Positions 1 to 11,621 of a stretch of DNA of 64,000 nucleotides are shown piece by piece. How positions within the stretch are numbered: the first letter of the stretch is position 1; each line of letters opens with the position of its first letter. This DNA comes from Sphingosinicella microcystinivorans. Lineage in GTDB: Bacteria; Pseudomonadota; Alphaproteobacteria; Sphingomonadales; Sphingomonadaceae. Location of the stretch: the NCBI RefSeq assembly GCF_003634215.1, contig NZ_RBWX01000010.1, positions 186,001 to 250,000 on the forward strand, given 5' to 3'. The notes beneath the pieces are model-generated. The model was not told where the DNA came from and searched no databases. It saw only the letters and a list, made by a program, of their open reading frames with translations. A program made the translations under genes and the position numbers.

Positions 1-1496
1 CCGGTATGCCCGGGAGCAAGGTAGGTGCTTTCATTGGGGAACGGCGCACCAGGGCTGATAAGCGCCAGACCCCAGTACATGCCGAGTTCATGATAAGTGC
101 CGCCCGCGGGTTGGAGTGCGTCGATATAGCTCCCCAGCGTCGTCACGCCGTCCGCATCGATTTGCGTAAGCAGCTTTGCCTCGTTTGGGCAACTCTTGTT
201 GGGCCCGGTCGAGGCCACGCCGTCCGCGTAGTGGCTCCCCGTTGTCAAGCTCGCGTAGCTCGTATCATAACGCACCGCTTTGCTCGAGTACGTGTTGCTA
301 TCGTTTTGCATGCGCCAGTTAAGGCTGGCCCAGGGCTCCTTCGTGATGTCCATGTATGTCGAATTCGGGCGGTACTTGTTGCCGGTTACACTGACACCGC
401 CGACCGATGAGCTCGCCCAAGGTGGCGCGAAATAAGGCCGCCATTTCGGCGCGATCTGGCCCTCGACTTCGGTGCCGGGCGCGGCGTCGATAACGTCCCA
501 CGCACCCACCGGGATGGTCGTGTAGGGTGAACTGGATGCATCGATGGTCGTGACAGTGCTTCGCGCCTCGACACAGCCTTTCCACGCATAGGGATTGGAA
601 GGCGTCGTCTCGGCGAGGCCCAGGGAAACGAACTGGTCTAGGTCTAGATTTTCGTCATCGTAAGTGCCCGTCACGGAATAATTCTTCCAGGCGTATTTCC
701 CACTCACGGTTGCCATGTACGGCTCGCCAATATTCGTAGAATAAGGCTCACCTGTGTAATCGATGTAATCGGCGTTTTCATTGTGGAGCAGCTTGCCGAC
801 GTTCACGCCCTGCGAATAGGGAACGATGCCGACTCGTACACGTAGTCCGCTGCTGCTCAGCTGGTCCTGAAGATCTTTAAGGATGTCGAGAAATTTCTTG
901 GAAGCGCTCTGCAGTGCGATCATGCGCTCGTTGTCGCTTCCGCTGTTGCTGTTCACATCCCACCGCATCGATCCGGTCACGTCAACGACCAGAACGACGT
1001 CGACATTCACGCCCGCCCGACGCGCGGAGCACTCGGCATTGATGTCCATCGACTGGATACCCGCAATCCGCAGCAGCTGCGTGGAGATTGTCGTTGCCAG
1101 CGTGACCGTGAGTTCGCCCTGCTCGTCGACCTGCGCGGTGCGCGTAATCTCACCCGTATCGAACTTGCCTTCGGGGAAATTGTAATCGAGGAACTTTTGG
1201 ATTTCCTGATCGGCAGTGGTGTTGCTGAGTACGGTGCCGCCGCTGTCCACGTCGTCCTTGGTCATCACCTTGCGACCCGCCAGCGCCGCCGCATCGCAGG
1301 CCTGTGCCAGTCGTGCCTCGGCCATGTAGGCGCGCGTCAGGTCGACACCGCCGCCGATGGCGCCGACGAGCGGAATGACGGATGCTGCTACGATGGCGAG
1401 CGCGTTGCCCTTCTGGTCGCGTCTCAGGCGTGAAAGAAAGGTCGACGACTGCATGGCTTTCATGCGATGGCCCGGCGTATTGCTGCCCAGCGACAT
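1..1496 (-). CDS. Tad/TadG-like pilus assembly protein with VWA domain (3' end outside window)
   Basis: The frame stays open from an ATG at 1494-1496 to the window edge, so the C-terminus is missing. A GGGGGTGA ribosome binding site lies a few bases upstream. The N-terminus has a short basic stretch, then RDQKGNALAIVAAS and a hydrophobic segment ending GGGVDLTRAYM, which is the typical Tad/TadE membrane anchor. Around residue 172 is VVLVVDVTGSM, a MIDAS metal site (DxTGS) of a von Willebrand A domain. Proteins of this type are minor components of Flp/Tad pilus machines at the inner membrane and periplasm. Nothing else of a tad locus is visible, so its partners must lie left of the window. The next gene diverges from it. 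The family is certain; the exact role (TadG or a paralogue) is inferred. Confidence 0.85.
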   Translation of the reverse strand, partial: MSLGSNTPGHRMKAMQSSTFLSRLRRDQKGNALAIVAASVIPLVGAIGGGVDLTRAYMAEARLAQACDAAALAGRKVMTKDDVDSGGTVLSNTTADQEIQKFLDYNFPEGKFDTGEITRTAQVDEQGELTVTLATTISTQLLRIAGIQSMDINAECSARRAGVNVDVVLVVDVTGSMRWDVNSNSGSDNERMIALQSASKKFLDILKDLQDQLSSSGLRVRVGIVPYSQGVNVGKLLHNENADYIDYTGEPYSTNIGEPYMATVSGKYAWKNYSVTGTYDDENLDLDQFVSLGLAETTPSNPYAWKGCVEARSTVTTIDASSSPYTTIPVGAWDVIDAAPGTEVEGQIAPKWRPYFAPPWASSSVGGVSVTGNKYRPNSTYMDITKEPWASLNWRMQNDSNTYSSKAVRYDTSYASLTTGSHYADGVASTGPNKSCPNEAKLLTQIDADGVTTLGSYIDALQPAGGTYHELGMYWGLALISPGAPFPNESTYLAPGHT

Positions 1497-1587
1497 AGTG
1501 TTCACCCCCGTGCACCGCCTGCGAACAGGCGCATGATCAAGGATGCATAAGGGGAAATGCCTAAGAAGCTGTTGAGGTGACTGGTTA

Positions 1588-2238
1588 ATGAGAGACGGGA
1601 TCGGCGGAATTCCGGGCGTTGCCGAAACGATTTCCGAAACGGAAGCTTTTGTGCGGGCCGAAGACCGGGACCGCTACGTCGCGACGCTGTTCGCGCCGCC
1701 CGCCGCAAGGCCGCGTCTTTTTGCGCTCCACGCTTTCGATCTGTCGCTCGCCGATGTGGTCCGCACGACAACCGAGCCGCAGATCGGCATGATCCGGCTC
1801 GCATGGTGGCGCGATAGTGTCGAAGGCGCGCGCGAAAAGTCGGTGGCGGGCCAGCCCGTTCTGGCTGCGGTCGCAGCTGCAGCGCTGGATCCGGTACAAC
1901 TCGCGGCGCTCGCGGAGGCGCACATGGATGTGCTCGACGGTGCCGAGATCGGCGAGAGCGGCGCGCAGCTTTTCCGTTGCGCTGCTACCGTTCTGGGGGC
2001 CGAGGAACCCATGGGACTCGCCGATGCCGGCCGGTTCTGGGCGATGGCGTCGGCGCGCCGCCGGGGCGCTGAGGGGACCGTGCCGGAGCTTGGCCGCATG
2101 CGCTTCCCGCCCGCCGTTCGTCCCGTCACCGCGCTTGCCGCCGTCGCCCGGCGCGACGCTGCCGGCAAGCACGAGCCGCGCGGCGCGGCAGGGCGGCAGT
2201 TCGCCATCCTGCGCCACGTGCTGACAGGGAAAGCGTGA
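1588..2238 (+). CDS. Squalene/phytoene synthase family protein (short, NDUFAF6-like)
   Basis: This 216-residue protein has the family pattern FALHAFDLSLADV followed by TEPQIGMIRLAWWRDSV (residues 45-78), as in the squalene/phytoene synthase fold. It is shorter than true synthases (usually near 300 or more residues). The two aspartate-rich DxxxD motifs that bind prenyl diphosphate are not recognisable. It therefore resembles the non-enzymatic branch related to the complex I assembly factor NDUFAF6 more than a carotenoid or hopanoid enzyme. The GAGGTGA site at 1574-1580 is 7 bases from the ATG and decides the start. No isoprenoid genes are adjacent. The family call is good; the absence of enzyme activity is inference. 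Confidence 0.75.
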   Translation: MRDGIGGIPGVAETISETEAFVRAEDRDRYVATLFAPPAARPRLFALHAFDLSLADVVRTTTEPQIGMIRLAWWRDSVEGAREKSVAGQPVLAAVAAAALDPVQLAALAEAHMDVLDGAEIGESGAQLFRCAATVLGAEEPMGLADAGRFWAMASARRRGAEGTVPELGRMRFPPAVRPVTALAAVARRDAAGKHEPRGAAGRQFAILRHVLTGKA

Positions 2239-2295
2239 CACTGCCGGAACGAACTCGTTAGGCTCTATCCCGCGAGTCGCATCGAAAGGGTAGAG

Positions 2296-2742
2296 ATGAC
2301 AATGGTTTGGCGCTGGGCGGTCGGCGGCATTGCGGTAACATTGCTCGTGGCGGCAGCCGTCGTGGTGAGCGTGGACGACGAGCCGGAAACTGCCCCGCTA
2401 CCGGAGCCGCCGCCGCCCGTCGCTGCTCCCGCCGCGCTGCCGGAGCCGCCGCAGGCGAGCGAGGCGACGCGCGAGGAAAAGCGCTTCCGCCGTTACGATC
2501 GCGACCGCAACGCCAGTGTCAGCCGTGAAGAGTATCTGCGCTCGCGCCGGCAGTCGTTTGACAGGTTCGATACGGACGGAAACGGCGTGCTCAGCTTCGC
2601 GGAATATGCTGTGAAGCAGAATGCGCGCTTCGATGATGCCGATGCCGACAGGTCAGGCGAACTCACGGCGGCGGAGTTCGAAAAGACTCGGACAGTCCGG
2701 ACCGCTGCAAAGCCGAAGGTGGATTGCAGCTGCGCGGATTAA
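2296..2742 (+). CDS. EF-hand calcium-binding protein, membrane-anchored or exported
   Basis: This 148-residue protein begins with a hydrophobic segment (residues 6-25) that acts as a signal anchor, then a Pro/Ala-rich linker (residues 30-55). Three EF-hand loops follow: [12 protein letters not shown] (68-79, Ala in place of the usual Gly at loop position 6), [12 protein letters not shown] (92-103) and [12 protein letters not shown] (116-127). It ends in VDCSCAD with two cysteines. It probably binds calcium in the periplasm or at the membrane; the target is unknown. The stop codon is interlocked with that of trmFO on the other strand through a shared TTAA. Confidence 0.8.
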   Translation: MTMVWRWAVGGIAVTLLVAAAVVVSVDDEPETAPLPEPPPPVAAPAALPEPPQASEATREEKRFRRYDRDRNASVSREEYLRSRRQSFDRFDTDGNGVLSFAEYAVKQNARFDDADADRSGELTAAEFEKTRTVRTAAKPKVDCSCAD

Positions 2743-4067
2743 TCGGCTTTGTCGGCGATCCAGCGATCGAGATCGGCGAGCGCCCGTTCCGCATAGGCGG
2801 CTTTCCGCGATTTTTTGGCAACGCGTTCGTCAAACGGAGGGAACAGACCGAAGTTCACGTTCATCGGCTGATAGGTCTCCGCCACTGCCTCGCCCGTGAT
2901 ATGCGCGAGGAGCGCGCCGAGCGCCGTCGTGCGCGGCGGCAGGTTGGGGGCGGTGCCGTGCGCATCGGCGGCCGCGAAACGCCCGGCCATCAGGCCGACG
3001 GCGGCGCTCTCGATATAGCCTTCGCAGCCGGTGATCTGCCCGGCGAAGCGGATGCGCGGCTCGGACTTCAGGCGCAGGCTGCCGTCCAGCAGCACCGGCG
3101 ATTTGATGAACGTGTTGCGGTGCAGCCCGCCCAGCCGCGCGAACTCGGCGTTCTCCAGGCCGGGGATGCTGCGGAAGATGCGCACCTGCTCGGCGTGGCG
3201 CAGCTTCGTCTGGAAGCCGACCATGTTCCAGAGCGTGCCCGAAGCGTTGTCCTGACGTAGCTGGACGACCGCATAGGCCTTCTTTCCCGTACGTGGGTTG
3301 GTGAGGCCGACGGGCTTCATCGGCCCGAAGCGCAGCGTTTGGGGGCCGCGCTCGGCCATCACCTCAATGGGCATGCAGCCTTCGAAATAGGGGGTGTTCG
3401 CCTCCCATTCCTTGAACACGGTCTTCTCGCCGGTCATCAGCGCGTCGATGAAGACGCCGTACTGCGCTTCGTCCATCGGGCAGTTGATGTAGTCCTTGCC
3501 GTCGCCCTTGTCGTAGCGGGACTGGAACCACGCGGTTTCCATGTCGATGCTCTCGCGGTGGACGATGGGCGCGATGGCATCGAAGAAGGCGAGGGCGTCT
3601 TCGCCCGTTTCTGCGCGGATCGCTTCGGCGAGCGGCGCGGCGGTCAGGGGGCCGGTGGCGATGATCGTCTGGCCCCATTCGGCCGGCGGCAGGCCCTCCA
3701 CGCACTCGCGGCGGATTTCGATCAGTGGTTCGGCTTCGATGGCGGCGGTTACGCGCGCGGAGAAGTCGTCGCGGTCCACGGCGAGCGCGGAGCCTGCGGG
3801 CACCCGCGCCGCGTCGCCGCAACGGAGGATCAGCGAGCCCAGCCGCCGCATTTCTTCGTGGAGGACGCCAACGGCACTGGCATTCGGATCATCGGACCGG
3901 AAGCTGTTGGAGCAGACGAGTTCGGCAAGCCCGTCCGTATGGTGCGCATCCGTGCCTTGCACGGGGCGCATTTCGTGCAAAACAACGGGAACGCCCGCGC
4001 GCGCGAGCTGCCAGGCGGCTTCCGAACCGGCGAGGCCGCCGCCTATGACGTGGACAGGTGTCTTCAT
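2739..4067 (-). CDS. trmFO: Methylenetetrahydrofolate--tRNA-(uracil-5-)-methyltransferase TrmFO
   Basis: A folate- and FAD-dependent enzyme that forms 5-methyluridine at position 54 of tRNA. The N-terminal dinucleotide-binding motif [18 protein letters not shown] is followed by the family block [19 protein letters not shown]. The conserved [11 protein letters not shown] and [22 protein letters not shown]-like region (here with [11 protein letters not shown]) comes next. The C-terminus has the flavin-site sequence [20 protein letters not shown]. Length is 442 residues from the ATG at 4065-4067. An upstream in-frame start would add 15 residues before the Rossmann motif and is not favoured. The gene stands alone on this strand. 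Confidence 0.95.
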   Translation of the reverse strand: MKTPVHVIGGGLAGSEAAWQLARAGVPVVLHEMRPVQGTDAHHTDGLAELVCSNSFRSDDPNASAVGVLHEEMRRLGSLILRCGDAARVPAGSALAVDRDDFSARVTAAIEAEPLIEIRRECVEGLPPAEWGQTIIATGPLTAAPLAEAIRAETGEDALAFFDAIAPIVHRESIDMETAWFQSRYDKGDGKDYINCPMDEAQYGVFIDALMTGEKTVFKEWEANTPYFEGCMPIEVMAERGPQTLRFGPMKPVGLTNPRTGKKAYAVVQLRQDNASGTLWNMVGFQTKLRHAEQVRIFRSIPGLENAEFARLGGLHRNTFIKSPVLLDGSLRLKSEPRIRFAGQITGCEGYIESAAVGLMAGRFAAADAHGTAPNLPPRTTALGALLAHITGEAVAETYQPMNVNFGLFPPFDERVAKKSRKAAYAERALADLDRWIADKAD

Positions 4068-4144
4068 GCGCGCGGAGATATGGGGAAGGGGTGCTCGCGT
4101 CCAGTGTTGCATGGTCGCCCGCTCTTTGCGATGAGCCTTGCCGA

Positions 4145-5407
4145 ATGTCGCGCCGCATCCTGATCGTCACGGGGCTTTACCCGCCGAACGCCCCCACGGC
4201 GACTGTGCGTGCACCGAAGTTCGCGCGCTTCCTGATGGATCGCGGCCACGACGTTCGCGTGCTTTCGGGGCAGAATCTTCAGTTCCCCGCCGCCGTTGAC
4301 CCCGAGATTCCCGCCGAGCGCATCACCGCCGTGCCCTATGTGCGGCGCGGGCGGACAGCACCCATGACGGAGGCGGATCAGCCGAAGCCCGGCGCGAAGG
4401 CGAGCGTGGAAACCGCCGCGCAGCCGGGCGGGCTCAGGCGCCTGATCTGGCAGCTCTCCTACCTCCCCGATCCGCACGTCACCTGGATCGACCCGGCGGT
4501 TGAGACGGCCCTGGCGTGGGACTGGAAGCCGGACGTGATCTTCTCGACCGGCCCGCCGCATTCAAGCCATATGGCGGCAGCGCGGCTGTCGCGTGCGTGG
4601 GGCGTGCCCTTCGTCGCTGAACTCCGCGACCTCTGGGCGGACAATATCTACCAGAACGAAAGCCTCATCGCGAATGGCGTCAACCGCTGGATGGAGCGGC
4701 GCGCGCTTTCGAAGGCTGCGGCGCTGGTGGCGGTGACCGAAGGCAGCACTGAAATCCTCGCGCGGCGCTCCGGAAAGCCAGTCGTGTGCGCGGCGAACGG
4801 CTACGATCCGGCCGATTTCGTCGGCCTGGAAGACGTGTCGGCGCTCGATGCAGATCGGCTCAGCATCGTGCACGCGGGGTCCACCTACAACGGCGGCCGC
4901 TCACCCGAGCCGCTGCTCGCGGCGCTTGCGCTCCTGAAGCCTGATCCGGCGAAGCTCGTCGTGCATTTCTGGGGCGAGGACAGCCACGTGCCGATGGCGA
5001 TGGCCGAGCGTGCGGGCGTTGCCCATCTGGTGCAGGCGCACCCCCCGATTGGGCGCAGCGAGGTGCTGCGCATCGAGCGCGCGGCGGACATCCTGCTGTT
5101 GCTGCGCTTTTCCACCGAGGGCGAAAAGCACGTCGTCGCCGGCAAGCTTTACGAATATGTCGGCGCGCGGCGGCCGATCCTCTGCCACGGCCAGCAGGAA
5201 GGCGAGGCGGCGGACCTCATCCGGCGCACAGGCATCGGCCTTGTCAGCAACGACCCGGCCACGGTCGCGGACTGGCTTTCGCAAAAGCTCGCCGAGCGCG
5301 CGAGTGGCCGCCTCCCGGATCTCCCGGCGGGCGCGGCAGACGGGCTGACGCGCGCGGCGCAGTTCGAAAAGGTTGAGGCGGTGCTCACCGGCCTCTTCAC
5401 CCGTTGA
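4145..5407 (+). CDS. Glycosyltransferase (GT4-like, GT-B fold)
   Basis: A 420-residue protein. The chosen start (ATG at 4145) gives [15 protein letters not shown], the usual first strand of a GT-B fold; the frame is open 29 codons further upstream over the trmFO start. The N-terminal half contains [20 protein letters not shown] and ELRDLWADN, typical of polysaccharide or lipopolysaccharide glycosyltransferases. The C-terminal half has [19 protein letters not shown] and the nucleotide-sugar region [14 protein letters not shown]. The sugar and acceptor cannot be read from the sequence, and no other surface polysaccharide genes are nearby. It diverges from trmFO. Confidence 0.85.
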   Translation: MSRRILIVTGLYPPNAPTATVRAPKFARFLMDRGHDVRVLSGQNLQFPAAVDPEIPAERITAVPYVRRGRTAPMTEADQPKPGAKASVETAAQPGGLRRLIWQLSYLPDPHVTWIDPAVETALAWDWKPDVIFSTGPPHSSHMAAARLSRAWGVPFVAELRDLWADNIYQNESLIANGVNRWMERRALSKAAALVAVTEGSTEILARRSGKPVVCAANGYDPADFVGLEDVSALDADRLSIVHAGSTYNGGRSPEPLLAALALLKPDPAKLVVHFWGEDSHVPMAMAERAGVAHLVQAHPPIGRSEVLRIERAADILLLLRFSTEGEKHVVAGKLYEYVGARRPILCHGQQEGEAADLIRRTGIGLVSNDPATVADWLSQKLAERASGRLPDLPAGAADGLTRAAQFEKVEAVLTGLFTR

Positions 5408-5438
5408 TATTTGCGGCCATCGCCGTTATAACGTGCGT

Positions 5439-5666
5439 ATGAACGCATCGCTCAAACTCGTGAAGATCGGCAATTCGACAGGCGTGATCCTGCCGAAGGA
5501 GCTGCTTGCGCGTCTGCGTGTCGAGCTTGGCGATACGCTTTACGCATCGGAATCGCCCGATGGCGTGCGCCTCACGGCATCCAATCCCGATTTCGAGGCG
5601 AAGATGAAGCTCGCCGAGAAGATCATGCGTGAGGATCGCGATATTCTGCGCGTTCTGGCGCAATGA
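5439..5666 (+). CDS. AbrB/MazE-type antitoxin
   Basis: A 75-residue protein with the swapped-hairpin AbrB fold signature KLVKIGNSTGVILPKELLAR followed by a short acidic and helical tail (EAKMKLAEKIMREDRDIL). It should bind its own promoter and neutralise the toxin. Its stop overlaps the start of the downstream Doc gene by 4 bp (ATGA), the standard translational coupling of type II modules. The ATG at 5439 is chosen because it starts directly before the DNA-binding hairpin. Confidence 0.88.
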   Translation: MNASLKLVKIGNSTGVILPKELLARLRVELGDTLYASESPDGVRLTASNPDFEAKMKLAEKIMREDRDILRVLAQ

Positions 5667-6070
5667 CGGTCGATCAGCGGATCGAGCCAAACTGGCTCGA
5701 TCCAAAGGATGCCATCGCGATTCATGATCGCCAGCTTGCCGAACATGGCGGAGGGGCCGGAGTACGCGATTCCGGGCTTCTGGATTCGGCCTTGGCCCGG
5801 CCCGTCAACCGCTGGACCTATGGCGAAGACGATCCCGCCGCACTTGCCGCCGCCTATGCGTTCGGCATTGCCCGCAATCACCCGTTCATCGACGGCAACA
5901 AGCGCACCGCGTGGGTGATCGCGCGCCTGTTCCTTGCACTGAACGGCCATGAACTGCGGTTCAGCGCCGCGGATGCGATCGCCATGATGCTCGATCTGGC
6001 GGCGGGCACGCTCCCCGAGGATGCGGCTGCCGACTGGTTCCGTTCGCGGCTTCCCGTCACCCAATCGTAA
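5663..6070 (+). CDS. doc: Doc/Fic-family toxin (death on curing)
   Basis: A 135-residue toxin with the Fic-core motif HPFIDGNKRT (residues 73-82), where HxFx(D/N)GNKR is the active site. N-terminally it has the Doc-type block VRDSGLLDSALARP. Doc proteins phosphorylate EF-Tu and halt translation until neutralised. The pairing with an AbrB-type antitoxin rather than Phd is a common variant. The active-site residues appear intact, so the toxin is probably functional. Confidence 0.92.
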   Translation: MTVDQRIEPNWLDPKDAIAIHDRQLAEHGGGAGVRDSGLLDSALARPVNRWTYGEDDPAALAAAYAFGIARNHPFIDGNKRTAWVIARLFLALNGHELRFSAADAIAMMLDLAAGTLPEDAAADWFRSRLPVTQS

Positions 6071-6147
6071 CGCTGGCCTTCACGCGCGCGCGCATGTAGA
6101 GACGAACGCACAACCATAAAAATCCCCAAGAGCGTACAGGAAACCGA

Positions 6148-8858
<2,711 letters not shown>

Positions 8859-8862
<4 letters not shown>

Positions 8863-9170
8863 CCGTCACAGCCTACAAGATACTCACGCGCGGCGAGTGG
8901 GAAAGCCTGAAAGCTGAAGGCACGTTCGCCGGCGCCCCGGTCGATCTGGCGGACGGCTACATCCACCTCTCCGCACCCGATCAGGTGGCGGAAACTGCGG
9001 CGAAACACTTCGCGGGCCGAGACGATCTCGTGCTCGCCGAAGTCGATCTCAGGAAGCTGGAAGGCGTGAAGTGGGAACCCTCACGCGGCGGGCAACTGTT
9101 TCCCCACATTTACGGGGTCCTGCCTCTCGCCGCCGTGGTAAGAACAGAACCGCTGCAGACCAAAAAATAA
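8859..9170 (+). CDS. DUF952 family protein
   Basis: A 103-residue protein with the family pattern [19 protein letters not shown], then [20 protein letters not shown] and a C-terminal [16 protein letters not shown]952 proteins are small cytoplasmic proteins of unproven function. The start ATG overlaps the gyrA stop (ATGA), so translation is coupled to gyrA. A weak hairpin follows at about 9176-9197 with no clear T tract. Confidence 0.85.
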
Positions 9171-9267
9171 CCTCCCTCGCTCCACCGAGGAGAGGGGCAA
9201 ACAACCCTTCTAAACCCCACAGGCAGTATCGTCTTTCCCTCCTTGACGGACTTGGTTTTGTCGTTTA

Positions 9268-9285
9268 TTTCTGAAAATACAGAAA
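9268..9285. promoter_or_regulatory. Palindromic operator upstream of the GbsR-type regulator
   Basis: A perfect inverted repeat TTTCTG-N6-CAGAAA. It overlaps the -10 end of a candidate promoter (TTGACG at 9243-9248, TATTTC at 9266-9271, 17-bp spacing) and ends 8 bases before the regulator ATG. The position fits autorepression. A near copy lies at 9890-9907 (16 of 18 bases identical on the opposite strand). Confidence 0.7.
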
Positions 9286-9293
9286 GAACGGAC

Positions 9294-9845
9294 ATGGCGA
9301 TAACGGAACATCCCGACGCAAAAGCCTTCATCCTTCATTGGGGTGAAATGGGCACGCAATGGGGCGTCAACCGCTCAGTTTCGCAGGTTCACGCGCTTCT
9401 CTACCTCTCCGCCCGTCCGCTGCCTGCTGACGATATCGTCGAGCAACTGGTATTAGCCCGGTCCAATGTTTCCACGGCGCTCAAGGAACTCCAGGGTTAC
9501 GGCATCGTCCGGCGTGTCCATGTGGAAGGCGACCGGCGGGATCACTTCGTCGCTGAAACCGATCTTTGGGAAATGCTCATGCGCATTGCTGCGGAGCGCA
9601 AACGTCGCGAGATCGATCCGACCATAAAGTTGCTGGATGAACTGTCCAAGCGCATGGCGGACGACAACAGCGTTCCCGCGCACGTGCGGGAACGGATCAC
9701 GCGAATGCACGAGTTTATCTCGACGCTCGGCAACTGGTACGAGCAGGTCAAGGTGCTGCCGAAGTCCACGCTTGTCACACTTATGAAGCTTGGTGGCAAA
9801 GTGGCTCGTTTCGTGAGTCCCATGCGCAAATCAGACACACATTGA
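9294..9845 (+). CDS. GbsR/MarR-family winged-helix transcriptional regulator
   Basis: A 183-residue protein starting at the ATG at 9294. An upstream in-frame start would lie across the promoter and operator and is rejected. The N-terminal winged helix reads GVNRSVSQVHALLYLSARPL followed by LVLARSNVSTALKELQGYGI, the recognition-helix region of GbsR-type MarR proteins. A long C-terminal helical part (EMLMRIAAERKRREIDPTIK) should dimerise. It probably represses itself and the downstream membrane-protein gene through the paired TTTCTG/CAGAAA operators. The ligand is unknown. Confidence 0.88.
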   Translation: MAITEHPDAKAFILHWGEMGTQWGVNRSVSQVHALLYLSARPLPADDIVEQLVLARSNVSTALKELQGYGIVRRVHVEGDRRDHFVAETDLWEMLMRIAAERKRREIDPTIKLLDELSKRMADDNSVPAHVRERITRMHEFISTLGNWYEQVKVLPKSTLVTLMKLGGKVARFVSPMRKSDTH

Positions 9846-9889
9846 GAAAGGAGAGGGGCCGGCTTTAACCGTCAAACTGTGCCCAGATA

Positions 9890-9907
9890 TTTCAGTTTTT
9901 TCAGAAA
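9890..9907. promoter_or_regulatory. Second copy of the GbsR-type operator
   Basis: TTTCAGTTTTTTCAGAAA, a diverged reverse-complement copy of the 9268-9285 palindrome with 2 mismatches in 18. It is 23 bp upstream of the next gene start (9931) and abuts a possible -10 GATATT at 9886-9891. The shared site suggests one regulator controls both transcripts. Confidence 0.6.
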
Positions 9908-9930
9908 TTACGGAATAGAAAGGATGTTGT

Positions 9931-10302
9931 ATGGTTGAAACCGCATATGGGCTTTATCTGCTCATCACCATCGCGATAACCATCTGGGTCGCGCGGACCT
10001 TGTCCAAGAACGGTGAGGTGTTCCTCATCCAGTGTTTTGGCCACAATGCTGAGCTGGCGCGATCCACCAACCACTTGCTGGTGGTTGGCTTTTATCTCGT
10101 AAATATTGGCTTCATCACGCTGACACTCAGCCTTGGCGCCGAGCCAAAGACCATGCCGGATGCCATTCGCTTTCTCAGTGGAAAAGTCGGCATCGCGGTC
10201 ATCGTGCTGGGCGCCATGCATTTTTTCAACATGGGTGCGATCTCGCACTTTGGTCGCAAGGTGAACGGCTGGCTGTTCGATCAGAAGGTAGTCGTGGCTT
10301 GA
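9931..10302 (+). CDS. Small integral membrane protein of unknown function
   Basis: A 123-residue protein with an N-terminal membrane helix (residues 5-20), then a loop with VFLIQCFGHNAELARSTNHL. Two further hydrophobic helices follow (about 48-67 and 83-105). It has no catalytic motif that I recognise. It lies 85 bp downstream of the GbsR-type gene, behind a matching operator, so it is probably the main regulated target. A 7-bp GC hairpin (10313-10330) follows its stop but has no T tract. Confidence 0.65.
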   Translation: MVETAYGLYLLITIAITIWVARTLSKNGEVFLIQCFGHNAELARSTNHLLVVGFYLVNIGFITLTLSLGAEPKTMPDAIRFLSGKVGIAVIVLGAMHFFNMGAISHFGRKVNGWLFDQKVVVA

Positions 10303-10355
10303 CGAGGCGAGGCGGGCGCTGAAGCGCCCGTCATGCCCTTCTCAGGAGAATGGCA

Positions 10356-10766
10356 ATGGAAAGAAGCGGTTCACTAATTCCTGGTGTAATTGCGGCCACT
10401 CTGCTGGCTGGTCCATTGTTTGTCGTGTTCTTTGCTGTCGCGAACATCTTTCAGCAGTTTCCAGAACATATATCTATAGACTCAAAAGACGCACAGGTCC
10501 TCTTTTTGATGCTGCCGGCAGTCGTCGTCGGTGCATGTATATCGCTCATACCCAATATCATCGGCGCAAACATCATGGCGGATCTGGCTGATGAGTATCC
10601 GTTTGCAAGGTCCTCATTTGTTTGGGCAATTGTTGGCGCATCTACTGCATTTGTTTGGATATGCATCATCCCTGGATTGTTTGATGCGCGGCCCGAAGGT
10701 TTCGCGCTTGTCGCTACATCGGCGATGTGCGCTGTCATATGCAGGGTTTACGTCAACTGGTCCTAA
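10356..10766 (+). CDS. Small integral membrane protein of unknown function
   Basis: A 136-residue protein with about four hydrophobic segments (for example IPGVIAATLLAGPLFVVFF and VLFLMLPAVVVGACISLI). Two ATG codons are close together. The AGGAG at 10344-10348 is only one base from the first (10350) but 7 bases from the second, so 10356 is preferred. Base composition is lower in GC than its neighbours. The stop codon interlocks with that of the convergent YhhN gene (CTAA, 10763-10766). The function is not recognised. Confidence 0.6.
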   Translation: MERSGSLIPGVIAATLLAGPLFVVFFAVANIFQQFPEHISIDSKDAQVLFLMLPAVVVGACISLIPNIIGANIMADLADEYPFARSSFVWAIVGASTAFVWICIIPGLFDARPEGFALVATSAMCAVICRVYVNWS

Positions 10767-11404
10767 CGCCCCTCCGTCCCTAATCGCTGCCGAACCCCCA
10801 CGAAAATCAGAATCTGTCCCGCCGTGTAGAGCGGCCAGATGAAGAGCGCGGCCTCATGCGGGTCCATGCGGCCGCCGATGCGGGCGAAGATGAAGGCGTC
10901 GGAGGCGAGGAAGAGGATCGCGCCGATGCCTGTCCGGTAGCGGGAAAAGCGGCTCGTCCACGCTGCGGCCGCCATCGCTGCGAGCAGAGCGCTATAGAGC
11001 GCGATCCCCGCGTTCGCGGCTGGCCCCGCGATCAGGTAGAGGAATGGGGCGGAGAGAAGCAGGGCGAGCGCTGCGCCGCGCTGGCTGACAGGCATCGGCC
11101 CGGCGCGCCGGTTGCGCAGGTAGAGCCAGATCGCGGTGACATGGCCGAGGGCGAATGCGCCCGCGCCGACCATCATGTCGTATTCGAGCAGCATGTCGCC
11201 GAGCGCGCCCAGCGCCATCACGCCCGCAAGCAGCCAGCCGTCGGTGCGGCGCGCGGCGATGGCGGCGGCGATGGCAAGGATGGTAACGCACGCGCCTTTC
11301 AGCGCGACATGCGCCGCGAAAGGCAGCCCCGCGTTCATGGCGAGGAAGTAGGCGATCGCCGCGATTGCGGCGAGGCTTGCGGGAAGCGCGATGCGTTGAG
11401 CCAT
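10763..11404 (-). CDS. YhhN/TMEM86-family membrane protein (lysoplasmalogenase-like)
   Basis: A 213-residue protein made almost entirely of membrane helices, with the family features LGALGDMLLEYDMMVGAGAFALGHV and a C-terminal LFLASDAFIFARI and FIWPLYTAGQILI. The conserved acidic residues in GDMLL and SDAFI are the proposed active-site positions. Eukaryotic TMEM86B cleaves the vinyl-ether bond of lysoplasmalogens; the substrate of bacterial members is unproven. It is transcribed alone, divergent from the TPR gene. Confidence 0.85.
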   Translation of the reverse strand: MAQRIALPASLAAIAAIAYFLAMNAGLPFAAHVALKGACVTILAIAAAIAARRTDGWLLAGVMALGALGDMLLEYDMMVGAGAFALGHVTAIWLYLRNRRAGPMPVSQRGAALALLLSAPFLYLIAGPAANAGIALYSALLAAMAAAAWTSRFSRYRTGIGAILFLASDAFIFARIGGRMDPHEAALFIWPLYTAGQILIFVGVRQRLGTEGR

Positions 11405-11621
11405 GGCAGGATCACCCCCGGGGATCGAGTCGTGCTATGGATTTAGCAGATTATCGCGCGCTTACACGCCTGAACGAGGTTCAAGCGCGGTTCACCATGG
11501 CTGTGCCATCCATGCATCGCATCAAGGCTTGACGCAGACCGTCACGGACGCGACATGCTGCGGCGGCATATTCGGCTTTTCCCGGCGATTTACGGGAACT
11601 TGCACTGGGGAGACTGGACGA

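Noticed and set aside
11479-11493. GTTC-N7-GTTC sequence in the gap before the TPR gene
   Set aside because: It fits the LexA pattern, but it is a single copy without shared flank bases. One or two such matches are expected by chance in 64 kb.
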